DNA of 64,000 nucleotides from contig CM041780.1 in assembly GCA_023374045.1 (NCBI GenBank), forward strand, positions 91,291,627 to 91,355,626. Direction: 5' to 3'. This DNA is from Limonium bicolor. Its lineage: Eukaryota; Streptophyta; Magnoliopsida; Caryophyllales; Plumbaginaceae. The notes beneath the pieces are model-generated. The model worked only from the letters and a program-made list of their open reading frames with translations. It made no database searches and was not told the DNA's origin. The translations under genes were made by a program, and so were the position numbers. Of this stretch, positions 24,495-38,061 are shown piece after piece (positions within the stretch are counted from its first letter, which is position 1; each line of letters opens with the position of its first letter).

Positions 24495-26386
24495 GCACTA
24501 AGCCACCCCAGCGCCATTACTATTACAAGCGTTGTTTTAATACCCCGGATCAAAAAATGGCGATTAAATTACTCTAATATAATTATTAAAGGCCTAATGG
24601 TGCCTAAAGAGTATTGGTAAAGAAAATAAAACCAAAAGAAAAGAGAAAACGCTTGAAAAGCGAAAAACGCTAAAACGCGCGTTAAATGAGTATAGGAGAT
24701 ATAAGACCTCGGTTAGGGTCCGAGATGGATTCCTAAGGCTTAGTTAGGCCTAATTAGTATACGGGAGTGATTCCCGAAGAAAACAGATCCAAATAACGGA
24801 TTAAAACGATAACGGAGTTTTAAAGCACGTTTTTTTAGAAAACCCGAAAACGTGACTTTATGTGGTCAAACGGACCCGTAAAAATTATAGTTGATTAAAT
24901 AACTATAATTAAGTATTAATGGAAGCTTAATGACCATTAAAATCAATTAAACGAGAAAATTCCGGAAAACAGACCCGGTAAGTGAATAGTGACGAAACCG
25001 GGAGACGAGACGCGTTTAATTTGAAAAGACGAAAAATGACCCGGGCTATTAATTCATGTGGGCCGGTTTTAATTAATATGAATACACTCATTAATAGCTT
25101 GTTAGCTACTTAGTAATAAGATGACAAAGAAATAAGTAAAGTAAAAAAAAGGGGAATAGTAAAAAGTAACTTTTCTCGGCAAGGGCTACGTTTTCCACCC
25201 AACAAAATCTTGATTCCTCCACCTTCACTTCCATGGGTGTTGGGCCTTTTGAAGCTTAAAAGGGTGCTTTTGACTCTCATTCTCCTCCTTGATGCCTTAA
25301 GGTAATTATAAGCAAGAGTTTTACACATTTCTAGCTTGTTCTTGTAATTTGGGAAAATTTCCCCACGTTGAAAATTCCCTCCATTTCAGCTGATTGCACC
25401 TTGCCTTTGTGGAGTGTTGGAAATTCAATCATTTGATTGCCAAGCTCGTCCTTTGGACATCTTAAGGTAATATCTAAGTTAAACCCTTAAAAACTAGCTC
25501 TTAAATACTAGTTAGTGAAGAAAGTTTGAATTAAATTGACTTGTGTTGTGTGGTGTGGGAATATGATTGTAGTTAGCAATCTATGCTCCCTTGTTTGGTG
25601 TGGAAACAAGAAGAGAAAGAGGGAACAAGAGAAAGAGGAAGAAGAGAAAGAAAAACCGAAAACTAACAAGGTAATAAGCTCACCTTGAGTTAGTTTTGTT
25701 TGGCTTGCAAAACAGATTTTTAATGTAGAATTAAGGATCTTGTTTTAGTGTGGTTAAGATACTACAATTTGAATGAGTAATGAGGATGTTTAATGTTGTT
25801 TAAGTGTGAGAAATAAGCTTGGGAACTAAGCTAGATTTTATGTGTGAATAAATGGGAATTTGATGTGGTTTTTGATGTCTAAACCAAACAGGGGAGAAGA
25901 AGTGTTTGTGAGCATATTTGGTGTGGTGAAAATGCTAGGGAAAGCAAGTAGGTGCTGTCAAAATTTGCCTAGGAATGGATAGATTTGGGTGTTTAATTAT
26001 AAGGAAGAAACTAGGTGGTTTAAGAGGTTTAAGTGAGTGGTTAATGGTTTGGAAAACCAAACTTTGAAGGAGAGTGTGTTAGGAGTAAAAATAATGCCAT
26101 GTGAGTGCTTGGAATGACATTGGTAAGGGAAGTTTGAATGGTATAATGAAGAAACCAAAATCTGTTACAAGTTTTAGAAAACAAGAAAACTACTTATGGA
26201 AGTGAAGTTTAAGTGAAAATTAACTAGAGTTTGTGAGTGCACTTGGTGCTTGGTTTAAAGTGGTTTAGGTGGGTAATTAGGTGCTAAAACATGTGGATTA
26301 CAAGTGGGGAAGATTGGGTAATTAAGGGACTAAGAGAATACCTTGAACAGAATTGGAAAATGCTAAGTTTGCAAAATCTGTAGCAG

Positions 26387-26568
26387 GGTCCGGGACCTAG
26401 TCCATGGACAAAGTCCCGGACCACCCCCTGTTTTCATACCGAGAGTCCAATGCCCACCTTGGTCCGGGACTTAAGATGGGGACAAGGTCCCGGACCACCA
26501 TCAAATATTGGCCGAGAGTTAGCTAGTGAATTGGTCCAGGACTTAGGGTATGGACCAAGTCCCGGACC
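26387..26568. repeat. Hairpin array in the B 5' LTR
   Basis: Three hairpins about 72 bp apart with GGTCCGGGAC/GTCCCGGACC arms. Arms are highly kept while the roughly 40 bp between hairpins vary. Stem changes within the array include AGGAC for GGGAC in the third unit. Confidence 0.82.
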
Positions 26569-27827
26569 ACCCCCAGAATCATGCCGTGAGTGTTTTTAAG
26601 GTTTATAATGATGGGGGTTTGAATGTTAATGATGTTATAAGATGTTAAGGCCTTGTTTGGTGACATGTAAAGGCCCTAGGAAGTGTAATAAAGTGTTATA
26701 AGTGAGTGTGAAGTAAGAACTCAAATTAATAAAAGTAAAACCGAGATAACGGGATAACGGGGTAAGTACGGGAATAGCATTTAATTATGTACCGTATGAT
26801 CTTAGTATTAACAGTAATGTTTGAAACATTATCAGAGAGTCGTGCGTGACCCGAGCATGGTGAGATGACACGGTAAAAGTAAAAACCCCGGTGAAAGGTA
26901 TGATTTTCTCATACTCCACGTGCTAACCGAGTTACGTTGATGTTGTGTGTGTGTGCCGGCTTAATCAAGATTAAAGCATGAAAATAATCCGTTGATTGAT
27001 TACGTATGTCTTGTTGTATGTTGAATGAGCTAACATACTTGTATGCCGGTGTGGTCTAACATAGTGTAAAGACCGACACATAGTGAGTAACGTTTGGCTA
27101 GAGACCCATAGATCGGGTCGATGATTATGATAACGAAAACGTGCAAACACATAAACTATCCGTTAAAGTATAACGATAACGCAAACATATGAACTCCCTT
27201 GAATGTGAGGAGAAGTACGGGTTGAGTAAATACCCGATAATAACGGTTAGAAAACCATATTGAAACAATCCACGAAACAATGAGAGTGGAAAGATAAGTG
27301 AACTTACTTCAAGAGGACTAAAGATAGTTCGGAGATGTGAACTAGTAAGAAGGTAAAAGAGACCTAAGGAATTAGTAGCTCCCTTGTGCCTTGGTCGACC
27401 TCCTATATGAGGATTTTACCCGGTATAAGAAAATAACCGAAAGTATGAGTAAATGAAACGTATGGGTAACTCTTAAAACCTAAGATTAACCGAACTTGTA
27501 TATTATTCCCAAAGTCATTAGAAACATCGAGAGTGATGCTTCTAGACTAGAACACATAATATTATTATAACTCCGAGAGAGGAGTGTATGGGAATGAGAG
27601 TAGTCCGTGAGTAGTCGGACCTATGTAAAAGAGTTAGGAACTAAGAGAGAGAGTTCTGTGAGCTAGTTGAACCTTCCCACCATGCTAGACCAGAGTTGGG
27701 TCGAAACCGGGGAAGTAAGACTGTGCTCGAGAGCCATGAGTTTTGGCCTAAGTATGTGTTAAGAGTAACAAGCGTGACGTAGGAGACCTGTAGTGTCTTG
27801 AGAATCTACAAGAGCTTGAGTATAAAT

Positions 27828-28050
27828 AACCCAAGAGTGTGGGTGAGATAATGAGTATAAATAACCCAAGAGTGTGGGTGAGATAATGAGTATAAATAAC
27901 CCAAGAGTGTGGGTGAGATAATGAGTAAATAACCCAAGAGTGGGGTGAGATAATGAGTATAAGTAACCCAAGAGAATGGGTGAGTATAGTACGAGTAGCC
28001 CAAGAGAATGGGTATGTATATGAATATGTAACCCGAGAGAGCGGGTGAGA
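27828..28050 (+). repeat. Tandem repeat of about 33-35 bp, B 5' LTR
   Basis: About seven units of the type aacccaagagtgtgggtgag. Each can fold as a 4-5 bp stem, ACCC(A/G)...(T/C)GGGT around an AGAG-containing loop. Terminal units have CCCG/CGGG where others have CCCA/TGGG. Confidence 0.88.
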
Positions 28051-28692
28051 TATTGAATAAGTAAACAAGGCATAGTGAGGTATAACCCTCAAGGCCTAAG
28101 AGTAAACCGATACAACTAACAACCTTGTTATGTTAGTTAGGAATTGTGTTCCGTGATTGGATGTAGATTCCTTGAGTAATATACATATATATTGTATTGC
28201 TATGATGCTTGTTGTTTGACTAAAATGAACTCCATGTATATCCGACAAAGTAGTCGGTGCACCCCGGTTAGCGCTCGGGGTATGCAAATTTCATATGCAG
28301 CATTAAGCTGAGCCCCTAGGGGCAACGTTTTTATTTTTCAGGTACACCGAAGATGTTACCGTTCGAGAGTAGGACGGGGACGGTGGGTTGCATGGGTAGT
28401 TAGATTTAATTACTTATGTATTGAAAGAGGTGTAAGACCAAATATGTTGTCGGCATCCATATATTGTAGACTCGGTATAGTAAAGAAGTGAGTTGACTAT
28501 TATCCTTGTATTGTGTATTCGGTTGTTCCAGTTCATCAGACCGTTACTATGTGTGGAAATAAGCCTGGTTAGCCATATGGGTGGCTAACAGCGTTGTATC
28601 ACCCTCCGTTGTAATTATAGTTCCGCTGCGAGTTTATTGGTAATTGTGACAGTTTAAGAGGTAATGGCGTGATTAGCAGATGGGGTGTTACA

Positions 28693-31600
28693 AAAATGGT
28701 ATCAGAGCGAAGTATCGCTCTGATGACTGAAATACTGAGCTTAGGAAATACCGAGTTAGGGATTAGAGACTTAGGGCTAAGGGTTGAGTGTTAGCGTGAG
28801 AGATGCGCTAGTTAGGAACTTCCAGTAAGATCTGGATACCTACAATACCATTCCCGCCCTCCACAACCCCCGTATTAAAAGCTCGGGAAAGAACGCCAGA
28901 GAGACGGGGAACCCGATCTGGCACTTAATTATTATTACGATATGAACCAGCATCTGTCATGCGGTAGATCCCAAGAACCGGAGATCCCGGAGACGGACTT
29001 CCGTGAATGGCTATGGAGCAGTAACCGCACTCAATGGCGAAAGATCGAGACATCCTAATCCAAGGAGACCGGAATTTGTGGTAGCTTGGGGCGACATGCT
29101 TAGCAGTCGCGAGAACCTAGCTGGCCGAGCAACATCAAGGAGCAAAGCACCAACCGTGCAACAAGGCGGATTCATGATAAATAACAAAAACCGGGACACG
29201 AGTCTACGGACCGCCATGGTTAAATGATACCACAAACGGTATATTAACCAACTAAGAATCTGGTCAGAAGTAGGTGCACCCACCCTGCCACACCCGAAGA
29301 GGTTGCAATACTTAACCGATATAGCTTAGATAGCTACGAGCACAACTACGGGATATACCCGAACAAGACTACAGAAGTAGTGCCTAAATAACTTAAACCT
29401 CGGTAACCACAATGAAGACGTGGGAAGAGCGACGTAAGAGAGGTAGAGCATAGAACTAAATAATTAAGGAACTCCGACAGTGGAGAAGCACCTAAATGAC
29501 TGACAGTCATGTCAAGATGTATGAGAAGCAGCTCTAAGGAGTAATTATCCAACTAAAGGATTAAGGAAGAGCCGACAAGGCTACCAGATACAGTGTGAGC
29601 AATACCGTGACCGATATGAGTTAACCCAAAAACCGCCTGCACCGCGCACTTGCCACCGCAAGTGCAGAAATAACGGGACCGTTAAGAGGAATCTTAACAA
29701 GTGACAAGTACTTAGCAAGTACCCGGGGTGGCGAACGAAGCCAATATAGCAATTTAGACCTTAAGAATTGTAGAACAAAACCTTGCAAGGGCCTAACGGC
29801 CTGATCATTGTATTAAGAACATACCGGTCAGCGAGAAGCTAGACCTGGTAAGAAGTAACCCGCATTGAAGTGCCATGAAGATTTTACTTTCAAGACTCAG
29901 ACTTTTATTTTCAAACACAAAATTTTCCAAAACCCCCAAATTTTAAAACCAAACCAGGGAACTACGGTAAGATATCATAGGACGATATAAGAGGAGTTGG
30001 CAACAGAATACTTCACCTAGGCGTGTGACTGACACTACAAGTGTACACAAACGAGACATGGGACGACTGCACTCCGAAGGAGTTTGCGGGCCTGACAGAC
30101 CAGTTATGAGTTAGTCAGGTAAGTGGTAACGTATCAATAAGATACTCCATGTATGTATACAAGTAGAGTATGGAACACGGGAAGTAGCCCACTCCATACT
30201 ACGGACGAAAGAGCCAATCCAAACCAAGATATTTGGACACCTCGAATGATCGAAGAACACAAAGAAGTTTACGAAGCTAAAGGAGTCTAGGAACCAGTAA
30301 GGTGACGGACCTAAGAATATTGTGTGAATAAGTGCGAGAAGCACAGAATATTACATATAGACATTGGATATGTCTCAGGAATCAAGGAGGAAATACCTAA
30401 TAACTGGAATGAATACCAGTGTAAGCAATAAGATGAATGCCTTAAAAGATCATATCAATCTTTGATAAACGGAATAGGAGTCCCACAACGTACCCCATTG
30501 AGGAGAATAGCGACCTGACCAAGAAGTTAAAGGAAAAGAATCAATGGTCTACCCAAGAATGGGAGGCATTACAACCCTAAATGGGATAATTCAAAACATA
30601 TGTGACTGCAAGGCGGAGTAAGGAACTGAAAACACCCATGAATTCAGGCCAGATGTGATGGCATAACTCAGTAACACCCAGGAGAAATCCGTGAGGGGTG
30701 TCGGAGTCAACAGTAGTTGAACGAAATATCGTGTTGAGAACACAAGTGTTAAAGCAAACACTCGGGTAGAACCCGAAGGGATCCCACGTAACACGGGATA
30801 CCCTAGATTGCCAGACGGCGTGAATTAGTATCAAAATACTTAACGGGCCTTCCATGTACGGAAGTGTGATGAGACAACCATATCAAGAACCCAGCAATGC
30901 CTCCAAACCATTTAATGGTGTACGGAGAAGCAGAAACTGCATAAACAGCCGCACAGAATATGGCTCAAGGCTAAGTGGCTTGTAAGCTGGAAAAACCAAC
31001 TACCGTTCGTAGATTTAAACGTACAAAACCTATGCATAAAGGCATAAAAGAAACAGTGGAGAATAAACCACTACCTTAGAGTGGGGATACCACTTGTTAT
31101 TATGGGGCCTATGGAGTGGCAATTGCGTGAATCCTTCAGAGAAAGGCTACCACCTAAGTATGTAATGTGAAACCGCTAAAGCGGTGTAATAAAACCTGAG
31201 CATGTGTATATTGCCAAGGTATATGAAATCAATAGTATGTAGAAAGGCTTGATAGCAATGGAAGGAAACCGATAGAGTAGTCGGATGAGTAGTGAACACG
31301 GCATGTGTGCAATATGAACTGCAGAGTAAGCAGTGCGCAGAGAGAGTCAAAGAATAGCATATTTGTTGAGCCAAGGGAATGGCAAGCCATAGTGTAAATG
31401 GCGAGAACACCTGGCGGAAGCTAAAGCAGTAGCGGATGCCATGAAATTGAGTAGGAACATGGTACGTAGTAAGCGACCGTTGTAAGAGTATAGCCACATA
31501 ATGATATGAAGCTCATGAGTAAAGTCGATAAAGAGACATGTTCCTTCCTATCACATAAGTGATTTACTGCCAGGAGTTTACACCTCTGCACTCTGTAGGA

Positions 31601-33740
31601 CTGAGTGTTTTGTTATTGCTCTTGGCCAGTAATGATCTTGTGGGATAGCTAGAAACTTGAGAAATGTCAACGAAGCCTGTCGAGCAAAAATTTAGAGAAA
31701 TGACTGTGCGGCCACTGGCCAAAGATGCACGAAGAAGGTGGGCCATAACCCACAGGTCCCAGGACCGATGCGTGGTAAAGGCAGGGTAGTATGTATGAAG
31801 AACTCTTGTACAGAAACAAATAAACAAACACGATTCAAAAGCCATAATTAAACGAGGAAGCACTACATACTGAGTAGTAGCTTGGCCTCAACCGATAAAG
31901 AGTCAGGAAAAGTGGAGAATAACCACGAGAGTACACAAAGTTATACAAAAATAGACTTCCAGAGAGCTTGAGAGAAAATCTATAACTCATCGAATTCGCA
32001 TACGGTAAGAGATACCAAGCGACGATTGAGAAACCTTATATCCCAACACAGAAGGGGGATAAAAAGGAAGTGAGTAATACATTGAGAATATCGAAAGGGC
32101 GAGTTAAGCTCAAGTTATCAGATCACACAGCAAAAGCTAGTGGACCGTAATTCAAAGCTGCCAATGTGAGTAATGGCTAACCATAAACGCCTTGAAGCCT
32201 TAGAGGCTAGAACCAAACTCGCTTATGAATTAATTAACCAATGTTCAGTGATAACATATGGTCGTTTACGCGGGCGTAACCCCTTTTAAGGGGGGTAGGG
32301 CGAGAAACCGCTTAGAGTATGTTTACGTACAGATGCGTAAACTACTATGTGCATAGCACAAAGAAAATTGTTTTGATGTTTGGAACTCATGTACAAAACA
32401 TGTGTACCCATTCATTGTGTAAATTATCGTGCATGAGAGATGCTAGTAACGAGTATATGATAAATATGAAAAGAGGAGTAGAGAAACTCCTGGGGAATGA
32501 GAATCCCTATAGGATATGTCTAGTGAGATTAGACATGAGACATAATGAGTATGAGTCGGTATGAAACCGATGTATAAACCTAGTAGGAAGTGAGTTTCCC
32601 TAGGTGATTTTTATTTGAGAATGATTGATGGAGTGAGTCATCCTTTGGAGTTGTAAGTTGTAAGTGTGTGTTTTATTGAGTAATAATTGACTAATGACGC
32701 CAAGAGTACTGAGTACCTAGGTAAGGAAGTGAAATAAATTGAGAATTATGGATGACTTTAGTTCCATAACTAAGAGATAAATTAAAATGGATTGTTTATG
32801 AATATGACTAGAAAGAGTAAAAGATAGAAAACGAAAATGTTTGACTATGATTGTTTGAAACTGACGTGGGAGGTGGAACTTGGTCTGCTAGCAATCAAGG
32901 GAAGCCGAACAAACAAATTGGGGGCGGAAGGATAGTTCAACACTGATGCTGATCACGTCAGGGTTGGATGATTCTTGAAATCCCTATAAGTGGTCACAAG
33001 TAATCACGCTAAGAAAAGATACAGCTACCATAAATTTGATTTGGAGTTGTGTGATGTTTTAAAAAGAATTTTCAAACAGAATTCGAAATGGATTTTCTTC
33101 AAGTATGAAGATGGAAACGGAAAACTGGTTTTGAAAACCGCATCACCCGCCGATGGCTGAGCTTAAGTTGATGACCGGTGTTGAGATAGAGAACGGTGGG
33201 CGTGTATTAGTTTTGAAACCATTGCACCGTACGTGCGGCGGTCCTAAGTGACCGGTTGGGGCGGTGACAGTGTGTGATTTTTTCAAAGGCAGCGGGACGG
33301 GGAGAGTACCCTAAGATGTTCCTGTGTTGAGTGAGTCAACCAGAGTGCCTGAGGATATGTATATATGTAACGTTTTGATCAGAACCGAAGGGACCGTGGG
33401 CCAGAGAGAGTAAGTGCCCATTTGTCATGAAACGGCCGTGAACCGGAAAGAGTAAGTGTTCAACGTGACCGGTACCTGAGGGATCGGCAGTGTATTACTC
33501 AATATGGATCGAGGACTATAGAGCCTTCTTGTCTTCGGATCGATACCATAGAGAGAATACAAAGAGTATTTTTGATTGCTATACATGCTGTAATATATGT
33601 GAGGTATGTGTAGTGTGAAATGAGACTGACTTGTGGAGTCTGTAAGGTTATACATGTATTATAACCTTGGCATAGTACGCCCATGAGAGTAACCATCTAG
33701 ATTCACCAACTTTGAGGACAAAGTTCCTAAGGGGGTAGAT
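28693..33740 (+). mobile_element. Element B interior, non-coding
   Basis: Starts with the primer site TGGTATCAGAGC (28697-28708) inside a 10-bp hairpin (28701-28724) and ends with polypurine tract aagggggtaga (33729-33739). Five kilobases with no gag, protease, RT or integrase motif in any frame. Colinear with the interior of A. Near 32270-32300 it shares a block with the post-pol region of D (42760-42795) that contains a second polypurine-like run, ttaaggggggtag. Short open frames (up to 116 aa, minus strand) have no domain and are not credited. Confidence 0.82.
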
Positions 33741-35757
33741 TTTAATACCCCGGATCTAAAAATGGCGATTAAATTACTCTAATATAATTATTAAAGGCCT
33801 AATGGTGCCTAAAGAGTATTGGTAAAGAAAATAAAACCAAAAGAAAAGAGAAAACGCTTGAAAAGCGAAAAACGCTGAAACGCGCGTTAAATGAGTATAG
33901 GAGATATAAGACCTCGGTTAGGGTCCGAGATGGATTCCTAAGGCTTAGTTAGGCCTAATTAGTATACGGGAGTGATTCCCGAAGAAAACGGATTAAAACA
34001 CTAACGGAGTTTTAAAGCACGTTTTTTGAGAAAACCCGAAAACTTGACTTTAAGTGGTCAAACGGACCCGTAAAAATTATAGTTGATTAAATAACTATAA
34101 TTAAGTATTAATGGAAGCTTAATGACCATTAAAATTAATTAAACGAGAAAATTCGTGAAAACGGACCCGGTAAGTGAATAGTGACGAAACCGGGAGACGA
34201 GACGCGTTTAATTTGAAAAGACGAAAAACAACCTGGGCTATTAATTCATGTGGGCCGGTTTTAATTAATATGAATACACTCATTAATAGCTTGTTAGCTA
34301 CTTAGTAATAAGATGACAAAGAAATAAGTAAAGTAAAAAAAAAGGGAATAGTAAAAAGTAACTTATTTACTCTCTCACCTCTTCTTTTCTCCTCACTCAC
34401 GATGTCCCTCCTTCCAAATTGAGCTCCTTCTTCCTTTGCCTCTGTAAATGGCGATTTCAAGAGTAAGCAAGCAGCCCACCTTCAATCTCCTCTAACTTGC
34501 TCATTTCTCCACCAAAACACACAAAAACACCACCGTTAGATTCGTATCGGCAAGGGCTACGTTTTCCACCCAACAAAATCTTGATTCCTCCACCTTCACT
34601 TCCATGGGTGTTGGGCCTTTTGAAGCTTAAAAGGGTGCTTTTGACTCTCATTCTCCTCCTTGATGCCTTAAGGTAATTATAAGCAAGAGTTTTACTCATT
34701 TCTAGCTTGTTCTTGTAATTTGGGAAAATTTCCCCACGTTGAAAATTCCCTCCATTTCAGCCGATTGCACCTTGCCTTTGTGGAGTGTTGGAAATTCAAT
34801 CATTTGATTGCCAAGCTCTTCCTTTGGACATCTTAAGGTAATATCTAAGTTAAACCCTTAAAAACTAGCTCTTAAAATACTAGTTAGTGAGGAAAGTTTG
34901 AATTAAATTGACTTGTGTTGTGTGGTGTGGGAATATGATTGTAGTTAGCAATCTATGCTCCCTTGTTTGGTGTGGAAACAAGAAGAGAAAGAGGGAACAA
35001 GAGAAAGAGGAAGAAGAGAAAGAAAAACCGAAAACTAACAAGGTAATAAGCTCACCTTGAGTTAGTTTTGTTTGGCTTGCAAAACAGATTTTTAATGTAG
35101 AATTAAGGATCTTGTTTTAGTGTGGTTAAGATACTACAATTTGAATGAGTAATGAGGATGTTTAATGTTGTTTAAGTGGGAGAAATAAGCTTGGGAACTA
35201 AGCTAGTTTTTATGTGTGAATAAATGGGAATTTGATGTGGTTTTTGATGTCTAAACCAAACAGGGGAGAAGAAGTGTTTGTGAGCATATTTGGTGTGGTG
35301 AAATGCTAGGGAAAGCAAGTAGGTGCTGTCAAAATTTGCCTAGGAATGGATAGATATGGGTGTTTAATTATAAGGAAGAAACTAGGTGGTTTAAGAGGTT
35401 TAAGTGAGTGGTTAATGGTTTGAAAAACCAAACTTTGAAGGAGAGTGTGTTAGGAGTAAAAATAATGCCATGTGAGTGCTTGGAATGACATTGGTAAGGG
35501 AAGTTTGAATGGTATAATGAAGAAACCAAAATCTGTTACAAGTTTTAGAAAACAAGAAAACTACTTATGGAAGTGAAGTTTAAGTGAAAATTAACTAGAG
35601 TTTGTGAGTGCACTTGGTGCTTGGTTTAAAGTGGTTTAGGTGGGTAATTAGGTGCTAAAACATGTGGATTACAAGTGGGGAAGATTGGGTAATTAAGGGA
35701 CTAAGAGAATACCTTGAACAGAATTGGAAAATGCTAAGTTTGCAAAATCTGTAGCAG

Positions 35758-35939
35758 GGTCCGGGACCTAGTCCATGGACAAAGTCCCGGACCACCCCCT
35801 GTTTTCATACCGAGAGTCCAATGCCCACCTTGGTCCGGGACTTAAGATGGGGACAAGGTCCCGAACCACCATCAAATATTGGCCGAGAGTTAGCTAGTGA
35901 ATTGGTCCGGGACTTAGGGTATGGACCAAGTCCCGGACC
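35758..35939. repeat. Hairpin array in the B 3' LTR
   Basis: Copy of the 26387-26568 array. The third unit keeps the full GGTCCGGGAC stem; the second 3' arm reads GTCCCGAACC. Confidence 0.82.
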
Positions 35940-37193
35940 ACCCCCAGAATCATGTCGTGAGTGTTTTTAAGGTTTATAATGATGGGGGTTTGAATGTTAA
36001 TGATGTTATAAGATGTTAAGGCCTTGTTTGGTGACATGTAAAGGCCCTAGGAAGTGTAAGAAAGTGTTATAAGTGAGTGTGAAGTAAGAACTCAAATTAA
36101 CAAAAGTAAAACCGAGATAACGGGATAACGGGGTAAGTACAGGAATAGCATTTAATTATGTACCGTATGATCTTAGTATTAACAGTAATGTTTGAAACAT
36201 TATCAGAGAGTCATGCGTGACCCGAGCATGGTGAGATGACACGGTAAAAGTAAAAACCCCGGTGAAAGGTATGATTTTCTCATACTCCGCGTGCTAACCG
36301 AGTTACGTTGATTTGTGTGTTTGTGTGCCGGCTTAATCAAGATTAAAGCATGAAAATAATACGTTGATTGATTATGTATGTCTTGTTGTATGTTGATTGA
36401 GCTAACATACTTGTATGCCGGTGTGGTCTAACATAGTGTAAAGACCGACACATAGTGAGTAACGTTTGGCTAGAGACCCATAGACCGGGTCGATGCTTAT
36501 GATAACGAAAACGTGCAAACACACAAACTATCCGTTAAAGTATAACGATAACGCAAACATATGAACTCCCTAGAATGTGAGGAGAAGTACGGGTTGAGTA
36601 AATACCCGATAACGGTTAGAAAACCATATTGAAACAATCCACAAAACAAATGAGAGTGGAAAGATAAGTGAACTTACTTCAAGAGGACTAAAGATAGTTC
36701 GGAGATGTGAACTAGTAAGAAGGTAAAAGAGACCTAAGGAATTAGTAGCTCCCTTGTGCCTTGGTCGACCTCCTATATGAGGATTTTACCCGGTATAAGA
36801 AAATAACCGAAAGTATGAGTAAATGAAACGTATGGGTAACTCTTAAAACCTAAGATTAACCGAACTTGTATATTATTCCCAAAGTCATTAGAAACATCGA
36901 GAGTGATGCTTCTAGACTAGAACACATAATATATTAACTCCGAGAGAGGAGTGTATGGGAATGAGAGTAGTCCGTGAGTAGTCGGACCTATGTAAAAGAG
37001 TTAGGAACTAAGAGAGAGAGTTTCGTGAGCTAGTTGAACCTTCCCACCATGCTAGACCAGAGTTGGGTCGAAACCGGGGAAGTAAGACTATGCTCGAGAG
37101 CCATGAGTTTTGGCCTAAGTATGTATTAAGAGTAACAAGCGTGACGTAGGAGACCTGTAGTGTCTCGAGAATCTACAAGAGCTTGAGTATAAT

Positions 37194-37420
37194 AACCCAA
37201 GAGTGTGGGTGAGATAATGAGTATAAATAACCCAAGAGTGTGGGTGAGATAATGAGTATAAATAACCCAAGAGTGTGGGTGAGATAATGAGTATAAATAA
37301 CCCAAGAGTGTGGGTGAGATAATGAGTATAAGTAACCCGAGAGAATGGGTGAGTATAGTACGAGTAGCCCAAGAGAATGGGTATGTATATGAATATGTAA
37401 CCCGAGAGAGCGGGTGAGAT
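37194..37420 (+). repeat. Tandem repeat of about 33-35 bp, B 3' LTR
   Basis: Copy of 27828-28050 with one more full-length 35-bp unit. One unit reads ACCCGAGAGAATGGGT, which would form a G-U pair in RNA. The copy number differs between the two LTRs of the same element. Confidence 0.88.
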
Positions 37421-38061
37421 ATTGAATAAGTAAACAAGGCATAGTGAGGTATAACCCTCAAGGCCTAAGAGTAAACCGATACAACTAACAACCTTGTTAT
37501 GTTAGTTAGGAATTGTGTTCCGTGATTGGATGTAGATTCCTTGAGTAATATACATATATATTGTATTGCTATGATGCATGTTGTTTGACTAAAATGAACT
37601 CCATGTATATCCGACAAAGTAGTCGGCGCACCCCGGTTAGCGCTCAGGGTATGCGAATTTCATATGCAGCATTAAGCTGAGCCCCTAGGGGCAACGTTTT
37701 TATTTTTCAGGTACATCGAAGATGTTACCGTTCGAGAGTAGGACGGGGTCGGTGGGTTGCATGGGTAGTTAGATTTAATTACTTATGTATTGAAAGAGGT
37801 GTAAGACCGAATATGTTGTCGGCATCCATATATTGTAGACTCGGTATAGTAAAGAAGTGAGTTGAGTATTATACTTGTATTGTGTATTAGGTTGTTCTAG
37901 TTCATCAGACCGTTACTGTATGTGGAAATAAGCCTGGTTAGCCATATGGGTGGCTAACAGCGTTGTATCACCCTCCGTTGTAATTAGAGTTCTGCTGCGA
38001 GTTTATTGGTAATTGTGACAGTTTAAGAGGTAATGGCGTGATTAGCAGATGGGGTGTTACA

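Larger units (their letters stand above)
23445..24535 (+). pseudogene. Chromovirus D gag, 5' part
   Basis: ATG at 23445 starts an Arg/Gly-rich N-terminus, followed by the Retrotrans_gag capsid domain (about 23640-24120; WW near 23785, then YYPEHLKQRK and DEYYAKF-type motifs). Four in-frame stops at 23616, 23703, 24015 and 24126 are all TAG and all lie where CAG (Gln) is plausible. Two intron-like blocks (24218-24296, 24419-24494) interrupt the basic tail and would restore the frame if spliced. Element B is inserted at 24536 between codons of the zinc-knuckle region; gag resumes at 38062. The duplicated target reads gttgt here and gctgt there. Confidence 0.85.
24536..28692 (+). mobile_element. 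5' LTR of element B
   Basis: 4157 bp, TTTAATACCCC...GGGGTGTTACA. Contains a hairpin array (26387-26568), a tandem repeat (27828-28050) and the palindrome GCCCCTAGGGGC (28312-28323) followed by TTTTTCAGGTAC. All open frames inside are repeat-derived or shared only because the LTRs are copies. Confidence 0.88.
24536..38061 (+). mobile_element. Element B, LARD-like non-autonomous chromovirus derivative
   Basis: Two LTRs of 4157 and 4321 bp flank 5048 bp without gag or pol. Primer site and polypurine tract are in place, so it could be mobilised by a partner's proteins. Giant LTRs with a conserved non-coding interior are the defining pattern of LARDs. The LTRs are nearly identical apart from about 180 bp missing from the 5' copy near 25167 and one repeat unit, so B is among the youngest insertions here. 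Target duplication gttgt (24531-24535) versus gctgt (38062-38066), one transition. LTRs start TTTAATACCCC instead of the usual TG. Confidence 0.88.
33741..38061 (+). mobile_element. 3' LTR of element B
   Basis: 4321 bp. Retains about 180 bp (about 34360-34548) absent from the 5' LTR. Hairpin array 35758-35939, tandem repeat 37194-37420, palindrome 37681-37692. Ends GGGGTGTTACA at 38061, directly followed by D gag. Confidence 0.88.

Noticed and set aside
27748..28092. Minus-strand Leu/Ser/His-rich frames, also at 37126-37461
   Set aside because: Produced by the 35-bp tandem repeat in both B LTRs; 35 bp cycles through all frames and gives open but meaningless protein.
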